From JAHBWV01 sp964588385 (lineage in GTDB: Bacteria > Planctomycetota > Phycisphaerae > Phycisphaerales > UBA1924), in the NCBI GenBank assembly GCA_964588385.1, contig CAZPPG010000013.1, forward strand, positions 1 to 64,000: a stretch of DNA of 64,000 nucleotides, in the 5' to 3' direction. The position numbers and the translations under genes were made by a program. This document shows, piece by piece, positions 53,834 through 63,477 of this stretch (positions within the stretch are counted from its first letter, which is position 1; each line of letters begins with the position of its first letter). The notes beneath the pieces were generated by a model. It was not told where the DNA came from and did not search any database. It saw only the letters and a program-made list of their open reading frames with translations.

Positions 53834-54247
53834 TCTGTTGACTTCGGGTGGCGGGCAATCGCCCAGTTCGGGCAGGGAGTCGTACAGCCAGAGGACCCCT
53901 TCGCGACAGGCATTAGAAATACCTTTGTTCTCTATTCCAATCCAAGCGGAGGCGTCCGCGAAAATCGCGTCGGTTGTTTCTGGTTGGGCGGCTGGCCAAT
54001 CGCCCCGTACGCATCCAGCTTCACGGGCCTCTACGTCAACGCCGGCCCCGACTGCTCCGTCGCCAACTACAACGGCGACGCCGATGCGGACATCCTCGAC
54101 TTCCTCGATTTCCTGGATGACTTCGCCTCGTGCGAGAACCAGCCCGCGCCCTGCGGCTCGGTTTCCGATGCCGACCTGACAGGCGACACGATCGTCGACA
54201 TCCTCGATTTCCTGGAGTTCTTTGAGTATTTCGGCGTCTGCTCTTGA
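53834..54247 (+). pseudogene. Orphan dockerin fragment (remnant or short exported protein)
   Basis: The frame opens just after a TAA at 53831-53833 and runs 137 codons to a TGA. The only standard start in it is a TTG at 53984, which would give 87 residues. The last ~60 residues are two complete GC-type dockerin modules (YNGDADADILDFLDFLDDF and ADLTGDTIVDILDFLEFFEY) with CENQPAPC between. The upstream part (RNTFVLYSNPSGGVRENR) reads like the end of an exported protein, but no signal peptide is present. It is best read as the 3' end of a decayed or deleted dockerin gene. A short gene starting at TTG cannot be excluded. Confidence 0.6.
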
Positions 54248-54505
54248 CCGCAAACATGGCGCAAACACTTATCCACGAAAGCTTTATACGCGCCCGCACG
54301 GTCCGCTGCATGGGGTGCTTTCTTTTGGTCGGTTTGGCCCGCGGCTGAAATCGACCCCGCTTCGTTCCCATATAGACTCCGCCCACCCCCGCGCCGGGGG
54401 TGCGCTGTTCGCGTGGTCGGTTCGGGACCGGACACGCCGAGCGAACGCAATGACAGGGTCGTCACCACCGGAGGGTGCCGCCCCCCAACCCAAGAGGCAA
54501 CGTTC

Positions 54506-56266
54506 ATGGCTCGTAACACGTCACGTCTTGCTCGGTCGATCGCCGCCTTCTCCCTTCCCCTGACCATGGCCCTTCCGGCTCTCGCCGGTCTGCCCGCCGC
54601 GATCGATCGCCTCCCCAGCGACGCCCTCGTCGTCTTCTCGATCCGCAGCGTCAGCGAGCTGAAGGGCGATCTGGACGGGATGGGTGACAAGCTCCCCCCG
54701 CTCAAGGAAGCGCTCAGCGAGAGCCCCATGGGCATGCTGCTGGCCCTTCCTGGCATGAACCCCGAGGGCTCGGTTGCCGCAGCATTTGTGGGCGAGACGC
54801 TCGATATGGGCGCGGAACATCCTCCAATGGTCGCAGTGATCCCCGTGACCGATGCCAAGAAGTTCTTTGAAGCAATCGGAGCCGCCGCAAGCGGCGAGAC
54901 GTACACCGCCGACCTTGATGGAAACCCCGCACACCTGAAGGACATTGGCGGCGGGTTCGTCGCCATGGCCCCCACTGCCGAACTGTTGGCCGCCTTCGAT
55001 GGCACGCCCGGCAACGGTGCGGCGCACGCCAAGCGGCTTGGCGCGAGCGGCGCTTCGCTTGCTGATACAGCCGACCTGCTCGTCTACGCGGATCTGGCCA
55101 AGCTCAAGCCCATGATCGATCAGGGCGTCGCGCAGATGAACGAGCAGATGGAGATGGTCGCCATGATGGCCGGCCCTCAGGGCGACCAGATCAAGCAGAC
55201 CGGCGCGATGCTCAACGCGTTGGCGAACCTGCTCACTTCCGAGGGTGATCTGGCAATCATGGGAACGTCGATCACCGGAGCGGGCATCGCGATGGACTTT
55301 GGCGCCCAGTTCAAGGAAGGCACGGAGACGTACAAGTCTTTGCAGGTGAAGGGCGACTCGCTCAAGTCCCTCACGCGCCTCCCCACCGTGCCGTATCTGT
55401 TCGCCATGGGCGCGGACATCTCCAGCCCCACAATCAAGACCGCGATCAACGAACTCAACAAGATGCAGGCACAGGGCTCCTCGTTCATGCCCGGTGCGGA
55501 GTTGATGGACAAGCTCGACGCCATGTCGTTTGTGCTCGGCACATCGCCCGCCCTGATGGGTGGCGGCCTCTTCGCGAACTCCGTCGTCTTCATGCAGTCC
55601 AAGGACGCCACCGGCCTGCTCGCCACGTCCAAGGACGTCATGGAGAAGATGAACAACACCACAAGCAACGGCATGAAACTCGCCACGGCGTACAAGGCCG
55701 GTGACGCGACCATCGGTGGGACGCAGGTCGATTCATGGTCCGTCCGGATGTCAGTCGACCCCAACGATCCGAACGCGATGGTGGCTCAACAGGGCATGCA
55801 GGCCATGTTCATGATCTGGGGACCGACGGGCGGCCCCTCGGGATATCTTGCCCCCACAAAGAGCGGCGTCGTCCAGACCCTCTCCAAGAACACCATGCTC
55901 ATGGAAAAGGCGCTTCAGATCGCGGGAGAGGGGAACGGCCTGGGCACCGACAAGGTCCTCCTCGCCACCGCTTCTCAGCTCCCGAAGGACCGCTCAGCGG
56001 AGATGTACGTCGGCGTGGGCGAGATCATCAAGACGGCAGCGGGCTTCGCCGCCATGATGGGCATGTCCATGGACTTCAGCGTTCCGGACAATCTGGCCCC
56101 GGTCGGCATGTCCGTCTCGACCAACGGCGGCGCTGCCTCCGGACGGATCTTTGTGCCCATCGAGGTCATCACCACCGTCGCCGACATCCAGAAGCAGATG
56201 CAAGGCGAAATGGGCGGCGAGATGCCGGAAGAAGAAGCCGAGGACGGCGCGAAGCCCCGCTTCTGA
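54506..56266 (+). CDS. Exported protein of unknown function, possibly DUF3352-like
   Basis: 586 residues from ATG 54506 (MARNTSRLARSIAAFSLPLT) with a signal peptide ending A-L-A. The opening of the mature protein, L-P-S-D-A-L-V-V-F-S-I-R-S-V, and its repeated alpha/beta segments resemble DUF3352-type exported proteins, a weak match made from memory. It is Met- and Gly-rich, with an acidic end (GEMPEEEAEDGAK). There is no membrane helix after the signal, so it is periplasmic or paryphoplasmic. A hairpin terminator follows. Confidence 0.6.
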   Translation: MARNTSRLARSIAAFSLPLTMALPALAGLPAAIDRLPSDALVVFSIRSVSELKGDLDGMGDKLPPLKEALSESPMGMLLALPGMNPEGSVAAAFVGETLDMGAEHPPMVAVIPVTDAKKFFEAIGAAASGETYTADLDGNPAHLKDIGGGFVAMAPTAELLAAFDGTPGNGAAHAKRLGASGASLADTADLLVYADLAKLKPMIDQGVAQMNEQMEMVAMMAGPQGDQIKQTGAMLNALANLLTSEGDLAIMGTSITGAGIAMDFGAQFKEGTETYKSLQVKGDSLKSLTRLPTVPYLFAMGADISSPTIKTAINELNKMQAQGSSFMPGAELMDKLDAMSFVLGTSPALMGGGLFANSVVFMQSKDATGLLATSKDVMEKMNNTTSNGMKLATAYKAGDATIGGTQVDSWSVRMSVDPNDPNAMVAQQGMQAMFMIWGPTGGPSGYLAPTKSGVVQTLSKNTMLMEKALQIAGEGNGLGTDKVLLATASQLPKDRSAEMYVGVGEIIKTAAGFAAMMGMSMDFSVPDNLAPVGMSVSTNGGAASGRIFVPIEVITTVADIQKQMQGEMGGEMPEEEAEDGAKPRF

Positions 56267-56304
56267 TCTCTCGCGCTCGACACGAATACGACTCAACAAC
56301 CACG

Positions 56305-56340
56305 GGCCCCGGAGGACGCGCGTTCTTCGGGGCCTTTCTC
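56305..56340 (+). terminator. Rho-independent terminator after the exported protein gene
   Basis: A 7-bp GGCCCCG (56305-56311) / CGGGGCC (56328-56334) stem is followed by TTTCTC. It lies between convergent genes ending at 56266 and 56343. Confidence 0.78.
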
Positions 56341-56342
56341 GT

Positions 56343-57782
56343 TCACCGCGTCCTATACCCAAGCTGCTCGATCGCTTGCTCGATCGTGCTGATACCGGTG
56401 ACGCGGGCGCCCTTGATGCTCGCCTGCTTGACGTTCGGGGCGGGCACCATCAGCTTTGTGTAGCCGAGCCGCATCGCCTCTCTGGCCCGTTGCTCGATCT
56501 GTGTCACCGGCCTGACCTCGCCTCCCAGCCCCACCTCACCGACAACCGCCGTTCCTGACGCAATGGCCTTGCGTCGGTGCGCGCCCGCCACAGCGAGCAA
56601 GAGCGCCAGATCACTGGCGGGCTCGGCGATCTTGAGACCCCCGACACTGCTCGCGAAGACATCCATGTCGGCAAGCCGCATGCCGGCGTGCTGCTCCAGA
56701 ACGGCAATCAGCATCGCCAGCCGGTTGGAGTCCAGCCCGCTCGACTTGCGCTTTGCCGCGCCGAGGAACCCGGACGCGGTGAGGGCCTGTATCTCCACGA
56801 GCACGCAGCGCGTCCCCTGAACGACCGGACAGACCACGCTTCCCGCCCGGGGGGCGACGCCCTCACGCCCCTGCACGGCCGCGACGCCGGCGCCTTCGGG
56901 CGCCTCGCGAAGTCCGGCACCGGTCATCTCAAAGATGCCCAGCTCCATCGTCGTGCCGTACCGGTTCTTGACCGCTCGGACGATCCTGTGCGCGTGGTAC
57001 CGATCTCCTTCAAAGTTCAGCACCACGTCCACCAGATGCTCAACGATCCGCGGCCCCGCCAGCACCCCCTCCTTTGTCACGTGCCCGACCAGCACCACCG
57101 CGATTCCCGACGCCTTGGCGAGATACACCAGATCCGCGACGCACCGTCGAAGCTGCGTCACGCTCCCGGGCCCCGCGGGCACATCCGACTTGTAGACCAT
57201 CTGGGCCGAATCGATCACAAGCACCCGCGGCATCACCCGACGCACCTGCTCCAGAACTCGTGCCAGATTTGTATCCGCCAGAACAAAGAGCTCCCTTTCC
57301 TTCGCGGCTCCAAGTCGCTCCGCTCGCCCACGCACTTGCTCGGCCGACTCTTCGCTCGAGACATAGAGAACCCGTCCCCCACGGTTCGCCCAGGAAGCGG
57401 CCCCTTGCAGCAAGAGTGTGGACTTGCCAATCCCGGGCTCGCCACCGAGCAGCACCACGCTCCCTTCCACCAACCCGCCGCCCAGAACGCGATCCAGCTC
57501 ACCGATCGCGCTTGGAATCCGCCGGATCTCCCCGTCGCGCCCCGCTTCGGCAATCGGCGTCGCGCCCGGTCCGGGTCCGATTCCCGCGCCCGCATCTGGT
57601 CCATCGTCCGCGTCGAGTCGCCACCCCTCGATGATGCCGCGCTGCGGATCCTCCGTCGAGGCCTTGTCCACGGTCTGCTTCTCAAGCGAGTCCCAGGCGC
57701 CGCAATCGGAGCACTTTCCCATCCAACGCAGAAACGTGCTCCCACACGCCGAACAGACGAATACCTCGCGAACCTTGGCCAT
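56343..57782 (-). CDS. radA: DNA repair protein RadA (Sms)
   Basis: 479 residues. The N-terminal zinc finger uses C10, C13, C24 and C27 (CSACGSTFLRWMGKCSDCG). The RecA-like ATPase has Walker A GGEPGIGKSTLL, and the RadA-specific K-N-R-Y-G motif replaces K-N-R-F-G. The Lon-protease-like C-terminal domain follows (VAGAHRRKAIASGTAVVGE). RadA helps branch migration and DnaB-like loading in recombination. It is divergent from the AsmA-like gene, 62 bp away. Confidence 0.95.
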   Translation of the reverse strand: MAKVREVFVCSACGSTFLRWMGKCSDCGAWDSLEKQTVDKASTEDPQRGIIEGWRLDADDGPDAGAGIGPGPGATPIAEAGRDGEIRRIPSAIGELDRVLGGGLVEGSVVLLGGEPGIGKSTLLLQGAASWANRGGRVLYVSSEESAEQVRGRAERLGAAKERELFVLADTNLARVLEQVRRVMPRVLVIDSAQMVYKSDVPAGPGSVTQLRRCVADLVYLAKASGIAVVLVGHVTKEGVLAGPRIVEHLVDVVLNFEGDRYHAHRIVRAVKNRYGTTMELGIFEMTGAGLREAPEGAGVAAVQGREGVAPRAGSVVCPVVQGTRCVLVEIQALTASGFLGAAKRKSSGLDSNRLAMLIAVLEQHAGMRLADMDVFASSVGGLKIAEPASDLALLLAVAGAHRRKAIASGTAVVGEVGLGGEVRPVTQIEQRAREAMRLGYTKLMVPAPNVKQASIKGARVTGISTIEQAIEQLGYRTR

Positions 57783-57844
57783 GGCCTCAGGTTAGCCATC
57801 CGCCCCCGCCACCGCACGCCCGCCGGTCTCTACCATCCCCTCCG

Positions 57845-60800
57845 ATGACCAAGCCAGCGTCCAAGCCCCGCCGCCAGCGCAACTCACCGCCCTCTCCGGG
57901 TCATAAGCGCCACCCGCGTCGGCGTCTGCTCATCGTCGGGATCATCCTCGCCCTGCCAATCCTGCTCTTCCTCCTGGTGACGCGTTCAGCCCTCACCTCC
58001 TGGATTGTCACGCCGGTCCTGGAGAACCTCACGGGCGCTTCGATCAAGATGGACAACGCAACGGTCGGTCTTGATGGCTCCGTCACACTGTTGGGGGTTC
58101 GATCAGACGCCCCGGGCGTCGACGGCCCCGCCGCGACCTTTCTCCGCGTTCAGAAGGTCGAAGCCAAGTTCCGCTGGCGCGAGCTGCTCACCGGAGGCGG
58201 TGTCCGAACAATTACACTGCACGAGCCGAAGCTCCTTCTGTCGCAATCGACCGAGTCTCAGACGCTGAACGTGTCCGCGCTCACCCTCCTGCGGCCATCC
58301 GGTGGGACGAGCGGGCCGCTTCCGACGGTCGTCATCGACGATGCATCCCTCGAGATCGGCGAGCACACCGGCTCGAGCTATGCCCCTCTCAGCGCCGTTC
58401 ACTTTGATGCCTCCGTCATCCCCGATCCCGCGTCCCCGAGCCACGCGTCCACAATCCGGATCACGCCCCTGGCGCCGGAAGGCCCGATCATCGGTATCCC
58501 TGGCCAGTTCATCACCGGACGAATCGACGCGGACGGTGTCACGCTGACACCCGGAGATGTCTCGCTGGCCTCGCTCCGGCCGGCAACCCTGCCCGCCACC
58601 GTGCGCAAGGAGCTTGAGCTTCTGGACCTCTCCGGACGTCTCCGCGTTCGCACCTTCACATACAGCTTCGCAACCGGCAAAGTGGAGGCGGAGGTTCGCC
58701 TCAACGGAATCGCCATGAACCTACCGGTCACACCCACGACCGGAGACGGGGGCCAGGGTCCGCTCCGCATGCAGGGAGTCAGCGGCACCATCGCGCTCCG
58801 CGCCGATCGAATCCGCGCAGATCTTCGCGGCACGCTCGGCGACATGCCTTGGACCGTTCGCCTGGCCTACGAGGGCCCAAGCGCCGAAGCGGCGTTCACG
58901 TGCGATCTGGAGACCGATGGATTTCACGTCTCCAAGCGACCCGATCTGCTTCCCTTCGCCCCTCCCATCGTCAAGGAACGCCTGGACGGATTCTCTCAAC
59001 CGACCGCCACCGTCAGCTCCCGTGTTCGCATTACCCGCGATCCCCCGACTCCAACAGGGCCCTCACCCATCCACGTCGATGGAACGCTCGAGTTCAAAGA
59101 CGGCGTGGCCGCGTTCATCGACTTTCCTTACCGCTTTGAGAACCTCTCCGGTTCCGTTCGATTCGACGAGAACACCCTCGAACTGCTCCGTATCGAGGGT
59201 GAAGCCCCCAGCGGCGCTCGCCTGGTCGCCACCGGGCTGATCTCGCCCATCAATGAGCTGGCCCAGGTTGATGTCAAGGTTCGCGCGGTGAATGTCCCGG
59301 TCGACGAGACGCTCGAGGACGCGCTCGGCCCCGAGCGACGCGAGGTCGTGGACGCACTCTTCAATCGCGATCGCCTGGCCGAGCTTGTGCGCGCGGGGCT
59401 CGTGCTTGATCCCGCGGAAGCGGCCCGCCTCCGCGAGGACGAGGCGCGGCTTGTCGGGGTCCCGAACCGCTCACCCGAAGCGGAGAATCGCCTTGCAGCC
59501 ATCAGGCAAGCTCTCGCTGAGCGTCCCTCATTCGATCCGGGTGGCCGTGCCACCGTGGATGTTCACGTCACGCGGGAGGAGGGATATCTGACGCCATGGC
59601 AGACCGACGTCATCGTTCATTTCGACAGACTCCACGTCCTTCCGGAGGCCTTTCCACTTCCCATCGTCGGGTCGGATGTCACCCTCCACATCACCGACCA
59701 GCTCGCCGTCCTCGAAGGCGGCATGTACCAGACGCTGCGAGGCGGCCTGGCCATGGTGGACTGCTCCGTGGAGCTCTTTGCACCCGACGGCTCTCAGGCG
59801 TTCATCCCCGTGGTCGACATCAATGCCGCGGACATTCCGATTGATGATCTGCTCATTCACGCCCTACCCGATCGCCCGGTTTCGACGGAGGGTCAGAACA
59901 CGGATCGTCCTTCCGTGCAGGACGCGCTCCGGGCCCTCAACCTCACGGGAGGGATCGATATCCAGGCGCGGATCGCTCCGTTGGAGAACCCGCCTCCGGC
60001 CACGGATCATGCGAGTGTGATCCAGTTGGGCTACCAGGTTCACGCCGATGCGGGCGAGCTCTCGGCCATGCCCGCCCCCACCGCCGGCTCTGAATCGAGG
60101 CTTGTGCTCACCAAACTGCGCGGCACGCTCGACGTCTCGGAGCAAGGGCTCAGCGCACGCATGCGATCAAACATTGGAACCGCACTCCGCTCAGACCCCG
60201 CAACCGTGTCCGAGGCGGGCCAGGCGACACTCGCCTTCACGGCCGACTTCACCTCCTCGGGTGCGCCGTCTTCGGTGGACGCCACCATCACGAGTCTCAA
60301 CACCGCAGCGCCTATTGAGGACGCCGTGCGCCCGCTGGCATCCAGCTCCGCAGAACGGCTCGCCGCCCTCCGTGCCAGACACGTCCCATCCGGTCGACTT
60401 GACGCCGTCATCGATCTGTCGCTCCGCGGCTCGAACGTGACCGGGGAGATCGTCCTGAGTCGGCCCGAACATCTGGCGTTCGACGCGATGGGCGGGCGCA
60501 TGTCTCTCTCTGTCCCCGAGGGGAGCATCGCGCTGGTGCTCGGCTCAGAAGGAAACGCGCAACCCAAGCCGGATTCCGCGACCCTCGTCCGTTTCGACGG
60601 CCTCGCGGCAGCCGTTGATTTCGACGAGGAGCCCATCGGCCGGATTGATGCGAGCGGCACCCTCGCAATCTCGGCCGACGCGACAGGACTCGACCCCGCC
60701 CGAACGGACCTGCGCGTGATCTGGGCCGACGCACCGCTCAGCACACGCGCAATCGGTGATCTGGTTCGCCAGCGACTGGGCGACACCATTGGCGACCTCT

Positions 60801-62254
60801 ACGCCCTCCACACACCCTCGGGGCGCTTTGACATGGAGTTGGCTCTCCGCGCGAATCCTGCCTCGCCCTCCACGCTCGGCGCCTGGGGAAGCGTTCGCCC
60901 GCGATTCCTCTCGCTGACTCGATTCGGCCAGCCGCTGGACTTCCCAAGCACGGGGGGCGTGGTCCATTTCAGCCCCGATGGAGGCACGATCGACGCCTTG
61001 ACCCTGAACGCCGAAGGCACCTCGCTCCACATCGACGGCGCTTGGACCGCGCCCGCTGGTGCATCTCCCAAAATCGATCTCAGCGTCAGCGGATGGACGA
61101 CTGCCCAGGGCCAGACGCTTCGCGCCATGCTCCCGGAGCAACTGCACAACATGGCCAAGAACGCCGACCTTTCCGTCGAAGGAGGGGTCCGTCTCGATCG
61201 ACTCAAACTTTCAGTAGACGGGGATCCGAAGCAGGAGGGGGCGATCGTCCGCGCCTCTGGCGCCGCGACGGTTGACCGCGCGTCCATGCGTGTCGGCCCT
61301 CCCATCACCGACCTGTCAGGCGTCATCCAGTTCACAGCCCGCACCTCGCCGGGTTCCACGACCTTCGATGTCGGCATGATCGCCAACTCGCTCAGGGTGT
61401 CCAATCTCCTGGTCACGGACGCTCGCCTCCGCGTGACCAGCGACCCCAACGACCCCACCGTGATCGCTCCGCTGATCTCCGGCTCCGCGCACGGGGGCCG
61501 GTTCTCCGGTCGCGCGACCATCGGGCCGGATCCGGCCAATGGCCAGAGGCGCCGGTACTTTGCATCCATCCACGTGGCGGGCGCTCGTTTCGCAAGCGTT
61601 CTCGCCGATCTCACGAGTCGTGCAGGCGTGGACACCATCGCCGACCCCGACGCCTCCCGCGGCTTGCTCGACGCCGAACTGACCATCGAGGGCATCGTCG
61701 GCGAAGAGGCCTCGCAGGTCGGCCGAGGCGAAATGGCCATCTCCGGTGGCGAGGTCCTCTCCTTTCCGCTCCTGCTTCCGATTCTTCAGGTTGCCAACCT
61801 GCAGGTTCCCTCGCGTGAGCGTCTGGACCTCGCCCTCTCCACTTTCCATCTCTCTGAGGGACGTGTCACGTTCGAAGACATGTCGGTCTTCTCTCCGTCC
61901 GTTGAACTCTTTGGATATGGGACGATGTCCTGGCCGGCCACTGATCTGGATCTGCGTGTCGTCTCACGCGGCGCACGCCAGCTCCCCATCGTCTCAAGCG
62001 TGGTCGAGGCCATTCGCAACGAACTCATCAGCATCAGTGTCGGCGGCACGCTCGCCGACCCAGATGTCTCGCTCCAGCAGTTCACCAGCGCTCGCGGCCT
62101 CCTCAAACGCCTCCTCGAGGGCTCCTCCAGCGAGCGAGCACGCGAAATGGAGCGCATCCGTCTCCGCGCGTATGCGTCTCAGGATCGCGTCAGACGTGCA
62201 GGCGAGCGAATCAAAGAACTCTCCCAAACCGCGGCAATGGAAGGGGAGAACTGA
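57845..62254 (+). CDS. Large AsmA-like protein (inner-membrane-anchored, probable lipid-transfer bridge)
   Basis: 1469 residues. A basic N-terminus and one membrane helix (~27-47, LLIVGIILALPILLFLLV) are followed by repeated beta-strand-rich sequence with AsmA-like entries (ITLHEPKLLLSQSTESQTLN) and a C-terminal AsmA_2-like region (GEMAISGGEVLSFPLLLPIL, SWPATDLDLRVVSRGARQLP). AsmA/TamB/YhdP proteins are long hydrophobic grooves that carry phospholipids between membranes. Length matches YhdP (~1270) and TamB (~1260), slightly longer. A coiled-coil-like stretch near ~1430 ends the protein. Which subfamily it belongs to is not certain. The putative lipoprotein gene follows after 173 bp. Confidence 0.75.
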   Translation: MTKPASKPRRQRNSPPSPGHKRHPRRRLLIVGIILALPILLFLLVTRSALTSWIVTPVLENLTGASIKMDNATVGLDGSVTLLGVRSDAPGVDGPAATFLRVQKVEAKFRWRELLTGGGVRTITLHEPKLLLSQSTESQTLNVSALTLLRPSGGTSGPLPTVVIDDASLEIGEHTGSSYAPLSAVHFDASVIPDPASPSHASTIRITPLAPEGPIIGIPGQFITGRIDADGVTLTPGDVSLASLRPATLPATVRKELELLDLSGRLRVRTFTYSFATGKVEAEVRLNGIAMNLPVTPTTGDGGQGPLRMQGVSGTIALRADRIRADLRGTLGDMPWTVRLAYEGPSAEAAFTCDLETDGFHVSKRPDLLPFAPPIVKERLDGFSQPTATVSSRVRITRDPPTPTGPSPIHVDGTLEFKDGVAAFIDFPYRFENLSGSVRFDENTLELLRIEGEAPSGARLVATGLISPINELAQVDVKVRAVNVPVDETLEDALGPERREVVDALFNRDRLAELVRAGLVLDPAEAARLREDEARLVGVPNRSPEAENRLAAIRQALAERPSFDPGGRATVDVHVTREEGYLTPWQTDVIVHFDRLHVLPEAFPLPIVGSDVTLHITDQLAVLEGGMYQTLRGGLAMVDCSVELFAPDGSQAFIPVVDINAADIPIDDLLIHALPDRPVSTEGQNTDRPSVQDALRALNLTGGIDIQARIAPLENPPPATDHASVIQLGYQVHADAGELSAMPAPTAGSESRLVLTKLRGTLDVSEQGLSARMRSNIGTALRSDPATVSEAGQATLAFTADFTSSGAPSSVDATITSLNTAAPIEDAVRPLASSSAERLAALRARHVPSGRLDAVIDLSLRGSNVTGEIVLSRPEHLAFDAMGGRMSLSVPEGSIALVLGSEGNAQPKPDSATLVRFDGLAAAVDFDEEPIGRIDASGTLAISADATGLDPARTDLRVIWADAPLSTRAIGDLVRQRLGDTIGDLYALHTPSGRFDMELALRANPASPSTLGAWGSVRPRFLSLTRFGQPLDFPSTGGVVHFSPDGGTIDALTLNAEGTSLHIDGAWTAPAGASPKIDLSVSGWTTAQGQTLRAMLPEQLHNMAKNADLSVEGGVRLDRLKLSVDGDPKQEGAIVRASGAATVDRASMRVGPPITDLSGVIQFTARTSPGSTTFDVGMIANSLRVSNLLVTDARLRVTSDPNDPTVIAPLISGSAHGGRFSGRATIGPDPANGQRRRYFASIHVAGARFASVLADLTSRAGVDTIADPDASRGLLDAELTIEGIVGEEASQVGRGEMAISGGEVLSFPLLLPILQVANLQVPSRERLDLALSTFHLSEGRVTFEDMSVFSPSVELFGYGTMSWPATDLDLRVVSRGARQLPIVSSVVEAIRNELISISVGGTLADPDVSLQQFTSARGLLKRLLEGSSSERAREMERIRLRAYASQDRVRRAGERIKELSQTAAMEGEN

Positions 62255-62427
62255 CCCCGCTCGCGAGAGGGCAGATTCTCAGGGATCTTCACGCCTGCCC
62301 AACCGAATATGATCCAACCGGCACCATGTCAATCTCTCCCCACATGTCCGCACCCGTAACGCCGATCCGTCCGGACGATCCGCGCGGCATTTGTCGGTCT
62401 GCCGCGAGGCCTCTGCGGGCCAGCCCG

Positions 62428-63462
62428 ATGAGAGCCCTTGCCGTCCTGATGCTCTGCGCAACGGCCCGCATGACAGGTTGCTCATCCTGGCCGTCAACCT
62501 CAGACTCGGCCGCTGACCCGATGTCCGAACGCATCGTGGCCACGGGGGGAACTACCGTCGCGGTGCCGCCCGTCTCTCCGGGGGTCGTCGGCAATCAGTC
62601 GGGCCTTGAGATCCAGTGGTGGGTGGTCGACGATCCGGAGTCATTCGTCGGAGCGGCGCTCGCCAAGTACGCCGACGGGCGCGGCGAAGATGCGTCAACT
62701 CCCCGGATGGAAGATGCAAGCGGCATTTCCGAGGACCGCGCGCCTGTGAGGTCCGGCGAACTGGACGACGCAACCCGTTCGCTCTGGTGGTCCAACGGCC
62801 TCCGCATACTCACCGTACCCATCGATGATCTCGGGCGCATTAAGTCTCGCCTCGATGTCGGCGCAATCGGCCACACACAGTGGCTCGGGCTGCTCCCCAC
62901 GTGGACGCAGGTTCTCGCAGGCCCGGACTTCGAGGGTCGCCGAGCCATCAACCTCGATTCCGGCGAAGGCGGCCGTGTGGTGCTCGATGGTGGCAAGCTC
63001 CGCCTGCTCACCCGCTGCTGGACCGCCCCCAGCGGCGACGGAACCCCCACGATCCGCATCGAACTCGTGCCCCAGCACGTCGAGCCCAACGCTGCGAAGC
63101 TTCGTGAGCTCGCGGCTCTGGAATCCCGGGCGTGGACCATCGAAGACGAGGGGCTGATCTTCACTCGTCTTCGCGCCGGTTGGTCCGCGAACGGCAACGT
63201 TGCATACCTCATCGTGCCCGAGTCCCCCACCACCGACTGGACCAAGGTCTCGGAGCGTGCCGAACGCTCCGCCGCGGCTCGCGAGCGCGAGCAGAACATC
63301 GCCGAGGCCACCCGCGTCGGCCCATTCGCCGGCGCGATCCCCTCGGTCGGCGAGGCCATGCTCACCTCCGCCCTCTCAGACCCCGAGGGAAAGATCGGCA
63401 AACGCATCGTCATCGTGATCGTGCCCCGAATGCCCGAGCAGTACGAGCTGATCACCAAATGA
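62428..63462 (+). CDS. Putative lipoprotein of unknown function
   Basis: 344 residues from ATG 62428, chosen because it puts the signal peptide MRALAVLMLCATARMTGC at the start, with the lipobox ending R-M-T-G-C. In-frame starts at 62326 and 62344 would bury it. The mature part has beta-rich soluble sequence (LEIQWWVVDDPESFVGAAL; GGRVVLDGGKLRLLTRCWTA). The C-terminal ~30 residues are a hydrophobic strand-like region (KRIVIVIVPRMPEQYELI). I recognise no family. It converges with purM, 15 bp apart. Confidence 0.65.
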   Translation: MRALAVLMLCATARMTGCSSWPSTSDSAADPMSERIVATGGTTVAVPPVSPGVVGNQSGLEIQWWVVDDPESFVGAALAKYADGRGEDASTPRMEDASGISEDRAPVRSGELDDATRSLWWSNGLRILTVPIDDLGRIKSRLDVGAIGHTQWLGLLPTWTQVLAGPDFEGRRAINLDSGEGGRVVLDGGKLRLLTRCWTAPSGDGTPTIRIELVPQHVEPNAAKLRELAALESRAWTIEDEGLIFTRLRAGWSANGNVAYLIVPESPTTDWTKVSERAERSAAAREREQNIAEATRVGPFAGAIPSVGEAMLTSALSDPEGKIGKRIVIVIVPRMPEQYELITK

Positions 63463-63477
63463 CCGCTCCCGCCCGCG

